Part shown: positions 7,475-15,736 of the stretch, in pieces
Numbering within the stretch: position 1 is the stretch's first letter
Layout: every line of letters starts with the position of its first letter
DNA from: an uncultured Collinsella sp.
Lineage (GTDB): Bacteria; Actinomycetota; Coriobacteriia; Coriobacteriales; Coriobacteriaceae
Length of the DNA: 48,673 nt
Assembly (NCBI GenBank): GCA_938023705.1
Contig: CALJDJ010000080.1
Location: 1-48,673 of the forward strand
Reading direction: 5' to 3'
Notes under the pieces: model-generated
Told to the model about the DNA's origin: nothing
Database searches by the model: none
The model's input: the letters and a program-made list of their open reading frames with translations, nothing else
Made by a program: the position numbers and the translations under genes

Positions 7475-7634
7475 GGTTGAGCAAACGTTAGCGAGAGCCC
7501 GCCAGAGTGAGCAAGGTGACGTGAAAGAGGAGGGCATAGGCCTTTTGGCCATGCCCGACGATTGAACGTCAGATTGCCGCTCTGGCGGGCTCGCAGCGTC
7601 GAGGGGTTCCGGCGTTTGGTAAAACGCCGGAACA
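7475..7634 (+). ncRNA. Three-stem structured element S2
   Basis: This second copy of the 6309-6470 element opens with GGTTGAGCAAACGTTAGCGA. The outer stem is CCCGCCAGA/TCTGGCGGG, the inner GGGCAT.GGCC/GGCCATGCCC, and the 3' hairpin TTCCGGCGTTT/AAACGCCGGAA. Bases that differ from S1 mostly keep pairing (for example T-A becomes G-C in both stems). Read on the minus strand, the last hairpin lies directly after the dehydrogenase stop and may help terminate it. Confidence 0.55.
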
Positions 7635-7636
7635 AT

Positions 7637-8572
7637 CTAGTGCTCGATCCAACAACGTAAAGTTTCGCCGGCTTGCAGATGACGCAGGTTCTCCGCGGCG
7701 ATGTCTACGACGTTGTTGAGCGTGGCGGCCAAGTGGAACCAGCCGGAGACGTGCGGCGTGATGAGCATGTTGGGCGCATCCCACAGGGGGCTTGTCGCAG
7801 GCAGGGGCTCGGGGTCGGTGACGTCGACCGCAGCGCCGGCAAGATGTCCCGACTCCAGGGCGGCAACCAAGTCGTCGGCGACCACAAGGTCACCGCGGCC
7901 GCCGTTGGCAAAGAAGGCGCCCGGCTTCATCGCGGCGAAGAACTCGGCGTTTGCCAGGCCGCGGGTCTCGGGTGTGCTCGGCATAAAGGACGCGACGACG
8001 TCGGCCTCCGCCAGACGCTCAGACAGGGCCTCCATGCCGTCCATGTCCTCAAACACAATGGGGTAGACGAGCGGATGGCGCTTGATGCCGCGGACGTGCG
8101 CACCCATGTTGCGGCAGAGCGTGGCGAAGTGACCGCCAATGTCGCCCGCGCCCAGCACCAGCACATTGGCATTTTTGAGCGAGGTGACCGGGCCCAAGTC
8201 CTCCCAGCGATGCTCGCGCTGCAAGTCGTGGTAGCCGGGCAGGCGCTTCATCATGGAAAGGACCATGGCAAACATGTGCTCGCTCACGGCCTGACCGTAG
8301 GCGCCGATTGAGCAAGACAGCTTGGCTTCAGCCGGCACGGTGCCGGCGGCAAGGTAGTCGTCATAGCCCGCGGTCTGCAGTTGCAGCAGTTGAAGGTGCT
8401 CGCATGCGGGGAGCATGGCGGGGTCAACGTTGCCCAGAATCACGTCGGCGTCAGCGACTTGCTCGTGCGTGACAGCGCCGGCGCTCGTGTAGATAAAGTC
8501 CTCGCCCGGAGCGCTCGACTCGAGGATCGCTCGATGGCGGTCGTTGATGGGCAACAAAACCAAGATGTTCAC
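7637..8572 (-). CDS. D-isomer-specific 2-hydroxyacid dehydrogenase family protein
   Basis: The 311-residue cytoplasmic NAD(P)-dependent enzyme interconverts a 2-hydroxy acid and its 2-oxo acid. The Rossmann nucleotide motif is VLGAGDIGGHFA. The catalytic trio is Arg in NGGRGDLV, Glu in VDVTDPEPLP and His in ITPHVSGWF. The N-terminal segment MNILVLLPINDRHRAIL matches the small subunits of this family (phosphoglycerate, lactate or glyoxylate/hydroxypyruvate reductases). Substrate cannot be assigned. It is monocistronic. The upstream leader contains a GGGACAGG hairpin at 8590-8626. Confidence 0.88.
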   Translation of the reverse strand: MNILVLLPINDRHRAILESSAPGEDFIYTSAGAVTHEQVADADVILGNVDPAMLPACEHLQLLQLQTAGYDDYLAAGTVPAEAKLSCSIGAYGQAVSEHMFAMVLSMMKRLPGYHDLQREHRWEDLGPVTSLKNANVLVLGAGDIGGHFATLCRNMGAHVRGIKRHPLVYPIVFEDMDGMEALSERLAEADVVASFMPSTPETRGLANAEFFAAMKPGAFFANGGRGDLVVADDLVAALESGHLAGAAVDVTDPEPLPATSPLWDAPNMLITPHVSGWFHLAATLNNVVDIAAENLRHLQAGETLRCWIEH

Positions 8573-8589
8573 AGCAGTCCTCTCCGTTC

Positions 8590-8626
8590 AACCTGCCAAA
8601 AAGGGACAGGTTTATTTTGGCAGGTT
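8590..8626 (+). repeat. REP-like hairpin, GGGACAGG core
   Basis: AACCTGCCAAAA and TTTTGGCAGGTT pair around AGGGACAGGTTTA. The copy lies between the dehydrogenase start and the map terminator. Confidence 0.8.
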
Positions 8627-8651
8627 TTATCAGGCAAAACGTTCAAACGAA

Positions 8652-8693
8652 ACGCCGGATGCATGGACGGTTGCAAGTCCATGCATCCGGCGT
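8652..8693 (-). terminator. Terminator of map
   Basis: A perfect 17-bp stem (ACGCCGGATGCATGGAC and its complement) with an 8-base loop lies nine bases after the map stop. On the minus strand it is followed by TTCGTTTG. Confidence 0.8.
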
Positions 8694-8701
8694 CCGTGCG
8701 G

Positions 8702-9589
8702 CTACCAGCTCAGCAGCTCGTAGCCGTCCTCGGTCACTACGAGCTGTACCTCGCACTGGGCCGAATCGCTGCCGTCCTTGGTGCGCACACACCAGCCGTC
8801 GCCCTTGCTAATCTTGATGTCGGGCGCTCCGGCATTGACCATGGGCTCGATGGTAAAGACCATGCCCGGAGCCATGATGGTGTCCACATCGGGCGCCTCG
8901 GTGGTAAAGCCTACAAACGGGTCCTCGTGGAACTCCTTGCCAATGCCGTGTCCGCCGTACTCGCGCACCACGCTAAAACCGGCGTCCTCGACCGTCTTTT
9001 GCACGGCCTCGGCCATCACGGACAGCGGTAGCCATGGCTTGACGGCGGCTAGACCCGCTTCCACGCTGGCGCGAGTGACGTCGACCAGACGCTGGCGCTC
9101 GGCAGAGACCTTGCCGATGCAGAACATGCGGCTCGAATCGCTAAAGTAGCCGTCCAAGATCGTGGAACAATCGACGTTGATGATGTCGCCCTCGTGCAGC
9201 ACGTCCGTATCGCAGGGGATGCCGTGACAGACCACGTCGTTGATCGAGGTGCACACGCTCTTGGGGTAGCCCTCATAGTTGAGGTCAGCCGGCGTGCCAC
9301 CGTGTTCGATGGTGTAGTCGTAGATCATCTGGTCGATCTGGTTGGTGGTCATGCCCGCGGCGATGTGCTCGCCTACGTAATCGAGCACGCCCACGTTGAT
9401 GGCGGCCGATCGCTTGATGCCCTCGATATCGGCGGGAGTCTTGTAGAGCGTGCGGGGCAGAACCTCCCAGCCCTCTTCCCACAAGCGTTCGAGGCGCTCA
9501 TCAAAGGCGCTATGGCATTTCTTATATTTTTTGCCGCTGCCGCACCAGCAAGCGTCGTTGCGGCCAGGCACGGGTCCTTTGTCATACAT
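8702..9589 (-). CDS. map: Methionine aminopeptidase type I with N-terminal SEC-C zinc motif
   Basis: The start at 9589 follows AAAGGAAGTTAGCC; the upstream in-frame extension is unsupported. The 295-residue cytoplasmic enzyme removes the initiator methionine from nascent proteins. Residues 8-26 are a SEC-C motif (PGRNDACWCGSGKKYKKCH: C.C.8-10.CH), a zinc finger that in other proteins binds ribosomes or SecB. The M24 domain carries metal ligands in ILDGYFSD, GGHGIGKEFHE, FTIEPMV and CEVQLV. Fusion of SEC-C to MetAP is known in Gram-positive bacteria and chlamydiae. It is single, with its own terminator. Confidence 0.95.
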   Translation of the reverse strand: MYDKGPVPGRNDACWCGSGKKYKKCHSAFDERLERLWEEGWEVLPRTLYKTPADIEGIKRSAAINVGVLDYVGEHIAAGMTTNQIDQMIYDYTIEHGGTPADLNYEGYPKSVCTSINDVVCHGIPCDTDVLHEGDIINVDCSTILDGYFSDSSRMFCIGKVSAERQRLVDVTRASVEAGLAAVKPWLPLSVMAEAVQKTVEDAGFSVVREYGGHGIGKEFHEDPFVGFTTEAPDVDTIMAPGMVFTIEPMVNAGAPDIKISKGDGWCVRTKDGSDSAQCEVQLVVTEDGYELLSW

Positions 9590-9663
9590 GGCTAACTTCC
9601 TTTCATTCGCAGCTAGTATAGCCCACCCCATCAGCCAAGTACCGGGTAGTCTGTGCGGTTCTG

Positions 9664-10440
9664 CTAGTAGCTCACCTGGCAGGGGATGCCGAGCGCGCGC
9701 ACGCGTGCGGCGATTGTGTCGAGCACCACGGGCGCTGCTTTGGCAAGGCCGGCGACCGGCGTCTCGCGTGCCACCGTGTAGATGGTCGCCTCCTGCGGAC
9801 GAATGCGCTCGAGCGCCGCGAGCCAAGGGCCGACGTACTCCTCGCCGGTGTTATCGAGAGACTTGCCCCGGTACTCACCGCTCAAAAACATCGTCTGGAT
9901 AATGACATGACCGTTAAAGCCTGCGAACGTCTCGATCTGGTGCTCGACGTCATAGGGGCTAACGGGCTGGTCGAGCAGCTGGATAAACGCCGGGTCGACG
10001 GTATCGAGCTTAAGAATGTTGTCGTCGACCATCATGAGCGCATCGTGCACAGCGGGCTGGTCGGCGCGCGTGCCGTTGGAAAGCACGGCAATCTTGGTGT
10101 TGGGGGCTAGCTGATCGCGCAGCGCGACGGCGCCGGCGATGGCCTGTGGAAACTCCGGTGCGGCGGTGGGCTCGCCGTTGCCTGCGAAGGTGATTACATC
10201 GGGGGGCTCGCCCTCGGCTGCCATCTCGCGCAGCTTTGCCTCGAGCGCTTCGAGTACCACGGCAGCCGTGTTATACGGCTCATGGCAGGGGCGCTCGGCG
10301 TTGAGGCCGTTCTCGCAGTAGATGCAGTCGAACGTGCAGATTTTGCCGCTGGCCGGCATCATGTTGACGCCGAGCGAGAGACCAAGGCGACGGCTGCGAA
10401 CGGGCCCAAAGATGGGGCTGGCATTCAAAAACGTAGACAT
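9664..10440 (-). CDS. Radical SAM protein of the COG0731-like group
   Basis: The radical SAM cluster motif is CX3CX2C (KICTFDCIYCE). It lies after a conserved opening, FGPVRSRRLGLSLGVNMMP, which marks a short uncharacterised bacterial family related to wyosine-type radical SAM enzymes. TFAGNGEPTAAPEF is the GGE-like SAM-binding strand. The protein has about 258 residues from 10440, or 260 if the ATG at 10446 is used; GAGGAG lies nine and three bases upstream, so 10440 is preferred. The enzyme generates a 5'-deoxyadenosyl radical. Its substrate, possibly an RNA or a peptide, is unknown. It is cytoplasmic and not linked to its neighbours. Confidence 0.85.
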   Translation of the reverse strand: MSTFLNASPIFGPVRSRRLGLSLGVNMMPASGKICTFDCIYCENGLNAERPCHEPYNTAAVVLEALEAKLREMAAEGEPPDVITFAGNGEPTAAPEFPQAIAGAVALRDQLAPNTKIAVLSNGTRADQPAVHDALMMVDDNILKLDTVDPAFIQLLDQPVSPYDVEHQIETFAGFNGHVIIQTMFLSGEYRGKSLDNTGEEYVGPWLAALERIRPQEATIYTVARETPVAGLAKAAPVVLDTIAARVRALGIPCQVSY

Positions 10441-10665
10441 AGGCATATGCTCCTCAAGACAATTGTGCCTAAGCATAGCATCGGCTCCAAAGCAAGGTGT
10501 GGGCTCTTGCTTTACAAGTTTCGTTTTTTCACGTCGCTCATGATGCCGTGCCATGAAAAGCCTCGGGTCGGGTACAGTTAATCTGTTAACAAGGCGTAAA
10601 GCAATGCGGGTCCATCCAACCGTGCTGACGTGCAACTGGATGAGCATTGATGATGGGGGCACAAC

Positions 10666-11463
10666 ATGGATTTTACGGTCGAGAATGCGGGCACCACGAT
10701 TGCCTGTCGCGAATATGCCGGCCCGGATGTGTCGCCTGATACTCCTGCCTTGGTGTGCGTGCACGGCGCTTGTGTTGACGGCGTCTTTTTTGACGGTATC
10801 GCCCGCGAGCTCGCCTGTGACTACCGCGTCATTGCCTACGACCGCCGCGGCTGTGGTGGCAGCAGCGAAGCGGCAGACGGCAGCTATGATCTTGCCGCTC
10901 AGGCCGCCGACCTGCAGGCCGTGATCGAACACGTTGGCGCTCCGACAAATGTGCTTGCGCACAGCGCCGGTACGTTGGTGGCGCTGGAGCTTCTTCGCAC
11001 TGAACCCCATCTCGTCGCCCGTGCGATTCTGCATGAGCCGGCTGTGTCGGCCGAAGGCGTCGGCATGGGCGCAGCTCCGGTTTTGCTCGATATGATTGCG
11101 GCTGGAAAGGTTTCAAGGGCGCTCCGGCTTTTCTTGGGAGCCCTCGGCGACTTGGACCCCGAGGCTCCTGGAACGACCGAGGCAGAAGCCAAGCATGCCC
11201 TGCGCAACGGCCGCAGTTTCATGGCAAACGAATACGGGATTACTATGACCTGCGTTCCCGATTGGGATAGCGTTCGCGCGTCGAAAACGGTGGCCGCCGT
11301 GCTCCTAGGCGAGCTCTCGATTGGCACGCCCCGCGAGGCTGGCACGCGAGCGGCTGCCGAATATCTCGATTGCCCTCTCGTGACGATCCCGGGCGCGCAT
11401 AACGGTCTGCGCGATCGCCCGGCAGCGGCTGCCCGGGCTGTCCGTGGCATCCTGGGGCTCTAG
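10666..11463 (+). CDS. Alpha/beta-fold hydrolase
   Basis: The 265-residue protein has the canonical features of the fold. The oxyanion region is VCVHGACVDG, the nucleophile Ser is in VLAHSAGTLVA (G/A-H-S-x-G), and an acidic residue follows near LLGELS. The catalytic His is in IPGAHNGLRDRP. There is no signal peptide, so it is a cytoplasmic esterase, lipase-like or C-C hydrolase. No substrate is implied. It is divergent from the radical SAM gene, and the shared upstream stretch 10441-10665 holds possible promoters. Confidence 0.88.
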   Translation: MDFTVENAGTTIACREYAGPDVSPDTPALVCVHGACVDGVFFDGIARELACDYRVIAYDRRGCGGSSEAADGSYDLAAQAADLQAVIEHVGAPTNVLAHSAGTLVALELLRTEPHLVARAILHEPAVSAEGVGMGAAPVLLDMIAAGKVSRALRLFLGALGDLDPEAPGTTEAEAKHALRNGRSFMANEYGITMTCVPDWDSVRASKTVAAVLLGELSIGTPREAGTRAAAEYLDCPLVTIPGAHNGLRDRPAAAARAVRGILGL

Positions 11464-11673
11464 CATCCGCAATAGCCAAAGCAGGCTTCATCCGCAAACG
11501 TTTCGGCCGTATTAACAAACGTGCTCAAAACCTCGCGTCTGCGGCTTCAATCGCGCCGTCTGCCAACTCATAAGAATGTGGCAGCATTCACGTACTTACC
11601 TGCATCGACAAGGTGTTACCCTTGTAACATTTGGAACCCACCGCTCCATGCGAAACTATCGAAAGGGCCCCAT

Positions 11674-13554
11674 ATGCTCAATACTCACGAGGTCAATCTA
11701 ACCGACGAGGAGGCTGCCGTCGAGGTCGCCCGCGTCGCGAAGACCTACCCCGTGGTGCGTTTACTGTCGGCCGATCAGATTAAGAGTGAGCCTAACTGCT
11801 TGCTCGCCGGCGATCGCTGCCCTTGTCTGCGTCAGTCGAGTCTTGAGGCTTTGGCAGACTCCGATGAGGTGTCGGAGCAACTGCTCAATGATGGCACTGA
11901 GTACCGCGCCCGTCTACGCCCTCTGAAGGTCGAGGGCGAGCCTCACGTCTTGCTGATGGTGCGTCCGATTGATGAGCAAGAGGCCGCGGAAGAGGACCTT
12001 GTCTACACCGACGTGCTGACGAGCGTGCGCAATCGCCGATATTACGAGGAAAAGCTTCGCAGCGCCCGCATGAATGCCGGCGTTGCGATGATCGACGTTG
12101 ATGATTTTAGGGCCTTCAACGATACGTGTGGCCGTCATGCCGGCGACCTTGCGCTCGGTGCTGTGGCGACAGCCATACGCAGCGGAATCCGTTCGACTGA
12201 CGAGCTTGTGCGCTATGGCTGCGACAAGTTTGTGGTTGTCATGCCCAATATTCCCTCCGATGACTTCACCCGTCGCCTGCATCAGGTGTCCGATGCCGTT
12301 CATTCCACGATTATTCCGGGCCATGAGTACGTGAGCTTGACGGCATGTGTTGGTGGCGTTCGCATTCATGGCGAGACGGTCGATGAGGGCGTTGGCCGCG
12401 CTGCTCAGTTACTGAGCCGCGCTAAGGCAAAAGCCGGTACGGTCGTGACCGATGCCGATTCCATCGAGGCCTTCCAAAGCGAAAAGCCTTTGGTGCTTAT
12501 CGCCGATGACTCCGAGATGAACCGAGCCATTCTCAGCGAGATGCTCAAGGACGAGCATTGCATCCTCGAGGCCGATAACGGTCGTGCGGCGCTCGACATG
12601 GTCGACCGCTATGGCGATGAGTTGTCGCTCGTGCTGCTGGACATTGTGATGCCGGGCATAAGCGGCTTTGAGGTGCTGGCCGATCTGTCGCGCCGATCGG
12701 GTATCGATAATCTGCCTGTCATCATGATTTCGAGCGAAGATTCCGATGATGCGGTTCTGCGCGCGTACGAGCTGGGCGCCTCAGACTATATCAACCGCCC
12801 GTTTGACTCCCGTGTCGTGCGCCGCCGCGTAAGCAACACCATCCGCCTGTACGCCAAACAGCGCCGCCTGACGAACCTGCTGTCCCAACAGTACAACGAG
12901 CGCGTCAAGAACAGTCGCATGCTCATCGACATCATGGCCGGCGTCATGGAGCTTCGCAACGGCGAGAGCGGTAGGCACGTTACGAACATCGAAAAGCTGA
13001 CCGAGCTGCTGCTTGGCTATCTGGTCCAGCGTAGCGGCACGATCTCCCTCGACAATGAGGAACGCTCCACGATCGCCCTGGCTTCGGCGCTGCACGATAT
13101 CGGCAAGATGTCGATTGACGATGCGATCCTCAACAAGCCCGGGCGCCTCACGCCCGAGGAATTCGAGATTATGAAGACGCATACCACGATTGGCGCCAAC
13201 ATGCTGCTCGAGCTGGGCAGCCATCACGCCGGCAATGCGCTTATGGAATATGCGTACCAGATTGCGCGTTGGCATCACGAGCGCTGGGACGGCAAGGGTT
13301 ATCCCGATGGCCTTAAGGGCGGCGAAATTCCCATCGCCGCGCAGGTGGTTTCGGTGGCTGACGTGTACGATGCACTGACGAGCGTGCGCGTGTACAAGGA
13401 CGCTATCCCGCACGAGGAGGCGATCCAGATGATCCTGGACGGTAAGTGCGGCACCTTTAACCCGCTGCTGCTCGATTGCCTGCTCGAGGTGCAAGACCAA
13501 ATTGCCGAGACGTTGGCACGCCCCGCCGACGTCGTCGCGTTTCCCACGATTTAG
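11674..13554 (+). CDS. Degenerate GGDEF - receiver - HD-GYP signalling protein
   Basis: The start at 11674 follows GAAAGGG; an upstream extension is unsupported. The protein has 626 residues. Residues 1-105 are a small PAS-like or unknown sensor part with a cysteine cluster (C42, C49, C51). Residues 110-260 are a GGDEF domain whose signature reads RYGCDKF (180-186), so cyclase activity is unlikely. Residues 272-392 are a receiver domain with Asp323 in LVLLDIVMPG, but NRPF in place of the usual KP. Residues 415-615 are HD-GYP (HDIGK at 474-478, HHERWDGKGYPDG), a c-di-GMP phosphodiesterase fold. The Hpt gene follows by 24 bases, which suggests phosphorelay control of nucleotide hydrolysis. Confidence 0.92.
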   Translation: MLNTHEVNLTDEEAAVEVARVAKTYPVVRLLSADQIKSEPNCLLAGDRCPCLRQSSLEALADSDEVSEQLLNDGTEYRARLRPLKVEGEPHVLLMVRPIDEQEAAEEDLVYTDVLTSVRNRRYYEEKLRSARMNAGVAMIDVDDFRAFNDTCGRHAGDLALGAVATAIRSGIRSTDELVRYGCDKFVVVMPNIPSDDFTRRLHQVSDAVHSTIIPGHEYVSLTACVGGVRIHGETVDEGVGRAAQLLSRAKAKAGTVVTDADSIEAFQSEKPLVLIADDSEMNRAILSEMLKDEHCILEADNGRAALDMVDRYGDELSLVLLDIVMPGISGFEVLADLSRRSGIDNLPVIMISSEDSDDAVLRAYELGASDYINRPFDSRVVRRRVSNTIRLYAKQRRLTNLLSQQYNERVKNSRMLIDIMAGVMELRNGESGRHVTNIEKLTELLLGYLVQRSGTISLDNEERSTIALASALHDIGKMSIDDAILNKPGRLTPEEFEIMKTHTTIGANMLLELGSHHAGNALMEYAYQIARWHHERWDGKGYPDGLKGGEIPIAAQVVSVADVYDALTSVRVYKDAIPHEEAIQMILDGKCGTFNPLLLDCLLEVQDQIAETLARPADVVAFPTI

Positions 13555-13578
13555 TTTGACCAAAGGAGTTTTTAATCC

Positions 13579-13935
13579 ATGATTTCCATGCGTGAGGCGT
13601 ATGAGAAGATCGGCGCTAATTATGACGACGCGTGCGCTCGGCTGATGGGCGGGGAAATGCTTGCCCGCTTTGCCCTCAAGTTTTTGGATGACGAGAGCAT
13701 GGACAAGCTGGAGGCTGCCATGGCGGCAGGAGACGCCAGGGCAGCGTTTATGGCAGCGCATACGCTCAAAGGCGTGAGCCAGAACCTGGGATTCGATAAT
13801 CTGTACGAGCCAGCGGTCGTGGTGACCGAGGCACTGCGCGGCGCCGATGCCGTTGACGGCGCTCGCGCGGGAATGCATGCGCTGCAGCAGCAATATGCGG
13901 CCACGATGTCGGCCTTACGCGAGGCGGCTGAATAA
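13579..13935 (+). CDS. Hpt-domain phosphotransfer protein
   Basis: The 118-residue four-helix protein has the phospho-acceptor His in MAAHTLKGVSQNLGF, the standard Hpt signature AHxLKG..xNxG. Hpt proteins shuttle phosphate between receivers. It is preceded by AAAGGAG and lies 24 bases after the receiver/HD-GYP gene in the same operon, so that receiver is its likely partner. No histidine kinase gene is in the window; the kinase must be elsewhere or the relay may act through several receivers. Confidence 0.88.
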   Translation: MISMREAYEKIGANYDDACARLMGGEMLARFALKFLDDESMDKLEAAMAAGDARAAFMAAHTLKGVSQNLGFDNLYEPAVVVTEALRGADAVDGARAGMHALQQQYAATMSALREAAE

Positions 13936-13977
13936 GAGCTTCCGAGCTTTGGTGTGTGCCGGCCACGTACAGGCAAA

Positions 13978-14016
13978 AGGGCGCCCCGTCGGACCATGTG
14001 GCCGGCGGGGCGCCCT
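13978..14016. terminator. Bidirectional terminator between the Hpt gene and the C26 hydrolase
   Basis: AGGGCGCCCCG and CGGGGCGCCCT form an 11-bp stem with further pairing inside. The minus strand follows with TTTTGCC, so it best serves the minus-strand hydrolase operon while also closing the plus-strand operon. Confidence 0.75.
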
Positions 14017-14038
14017 CATCTGTTGTGCCGTCCGTGAA

Positions 14039-14848
14039 CTAACGGGCCTGCTTTACCTTGGCCGCTGCTTCGACAAACGACTTCCACAGGTTAAAGTCGG
14101 TCTCGAGCGTCTGCCAGGTGTATTCGGGGTGCCATTGCACGCCCAAGCAGAATGGCTGGCCTTCGACCTCGATGCACTCGGGAACGCCGTCAGTTGCCTT
14201 GGCGACCAAGCGCGTGCTCTTACCCAGACGGTCGACGCAACAGTGATGTGCCGAGTTGGTCTGGATCAGCCTGTGCCCGCCAAGCGCGCGCTCCAGCAGC
14301 GAGCCCGGCACGACCTCGACGGGATGCACGGGGTCGTTGAGCACGTGGGTATGGCGCCACTGCGTGCGGCCCTCGCGAGCGCCCAGGCTCGGCACGTCCA
14401 TGCACAGGGTGCCGCCAGTGGCGACATTGAGCAACTGCGTGCCGCGGCAGGTGGTAAAGAGCGGCTTTTTGGCGCGGAGCACCTCGCCGACCAGCTTAAA
14501 CTCAAAGCTATCGCGGATCTCGCAACAGAGGGTGGGGTCGTAGGGTCGATCATCGCCCCAACGTTTGGGATTGACATCGGGGCCGCCGGGAATGGCGATG
14601 CCGTCGGCGATATCGACGTAATGACGGATGACCTCAATGTCCTCGGTGATGGACATCTGCAGCGGCAGGCCGCCGGCGGCAAGGATGGCATCGACAAAGA
14701 CACTTGCGATTTCCTCGTTAGGGGAGAGCGTCTCGCTTAAAAACGGCTTCGCCTCTTCCCAGCGCGGCGCGACGAGGATGAGCGGGCGGTCGGCGGGATC
14801 GACGTCGACGTGCGGGGTGTATGACGATGAAGTGCGAGTTCCGATCAT
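14039..14848 (-). CDS. Class I glutamine amidotransferase-like C26 hydrolase (gamma-glutamyl-GABA hydrolase type)
   Basis: The 269-residue protein has IPGGPDVNPKRWGDD, typical of PuuD-like peptidase C26. The nucleophile Cys is in TTCRGTQLLNV (usual form GICRGMQ.LNV), and His-Glu are in CLGVQWHPEY. Such enzymes hydrolyse gamma-glutamyl bonds, releasing glutamate. The gene is last in the minus-strand glutamate importer operon, 88 bases after the ATPase gene. That supports a role in gaining glutamate from gamma-glutamyl compounds. The start at 14848 lacks a strong site. Confidence 0.87.
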   Translation of the reverse strand: MIGTRTSSSYTPHVDVDPADRPLILVAPRWEEAKPFLSETLSPNEEIASVFVDAILAAGGLPLQMSITEDIEVIRHYVDIADGIAIPGGPDVNPKRWGDDRPYDPTLCCEIRDSFEFKLVGEVLRAKKPLFTTCRGTQLLNVATGGTLCMDVPSLGAREGRTQWRHTHVLNDPVHPVEVVPGSLLERALGGHRLIQTNSAHHCCVDRLGKSTRLVAKATDGVPECIEVEGQPFCLGVQWHPEYTWQTLETDFNLWKSFVEAAAKVKQAR

Positions 14849-14935
14849 GGGCGTGGCTTTCGAATCCGGGTGGACATGGCGCAGGGCGGCGCGGGGCAAA
14901 CGCTGCAGATGAATGTGTCCCGCGTGGCAATTGGG

Positions 14936-15700
14936 TTAGTGGCCCTTGATGGAGTTGAGGAAGTCTTGGGCGCGCTTGGTCTGGGGATGGTCGAAGAACT
15001 CGTCGGGCGTGCCGGTCTCTACGATCTGGCCGTCGGCCATAAACACGACGCGGTCGGCCACGCGGCGGGCAAAGTTCATCTCGTGCGTAATCACGATCAT
15101 CGTCATGCCCTGCTGGGCCAGGCGGACCATGACCTCGAGCACCTCGTTAATCATCTCGGGGTCAAGGGCGCTTGTGGGCTCGTCAAAGAGCATGGCCTTG
15201 GGCTGCATGGCAAGCGAGCGGGCGATGGCTACGCGCTGCTGTTGGCCGCCCGAGAGCTGTGCGGGCACCTTGTCGGCCTGCTCGGCAACGCCCACGCGGC
15301 TCAACAGATCCATGGCGCGCTCGCGGGCCTCGTCCTTGGAGACGCCCAGCACATCGACCGGTCCCAGCATGACGTTCTGCAACACGGTCATATGCGCGAA
15401 CAGGTTGAACTGCTGAAACACCATGCCCAGCTCGGCACGCATGCGGGCAAGATCCTTGCCTTCCTGCGGCAGGGGCTCGCCCTCGATGAGAATCTCGCCC
15501 GAGTCGATGGTCTCCAAGCGGTTGATGGTGCGGCACATGGTCGATTTGCCCGAGCCCGAGGGGCCGATCACGACGACAACCTCGCCGCGATCGACCGAGA
15601 GATTAATGTCGTTGAGGACGTGCAGATCGCCATAGTGCTTATCGACGTGCTTGAGCTCAATCAGCGGCTGATTGCCGGTGGAAGAAGTGCTCTGTGCCAT
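14936..15700 (-). CDS. Polar amino acid (glutamate-type) ABC importer, ATPase
   Basis: The 254-residue ATPase has Walker A GPSGSGKST, Q-loop FQQFNLF, signature LSGGQQQR, Walker B MLFDEPTSALD and H-loop ITHEM. It is the GlnQ/GluA group, energising amino acid uptake. A site AAGGAG precedes the start. It is fourth in the operon of binding protein, two permeases, ATPase and hydrolase. No extra C-terminal regulatory domain is present. Confidence 0.95.
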   Translation of the reverse strand: MAQSTSSTGNQPLIELKHVDKHYGDLHVLNDINLSVDRGEVVVVIGPSGSGKSTMCRTINRLETIDSGEILIEGEPLPQEGKDLARMRAELGMVFQQFNLFAHMTVLQNVMLGPVDVLGVSKDEARERAMDLLSRVGVAEQADKVPAQLSGGQQQRVAIARSLAMQPKAMLFDEPTSALDPEMINEVLEVMVRLAQQGMTMIVITHEMNFARRVADRVVFMADGQIVETGTPDEFFDHPQTKRAQDFLNSIKGH

Positions 15701-15736
15701 GGTGCTCGGCTCCTTATGACTCGAAATGGTAAATCG

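Noticed and set aside
14840..14935. A tRNA-like TTCGAATCC in the gap before the C26 gene
   Set aside because: The surrounding bases form no acceptor, D or anticodon stems.
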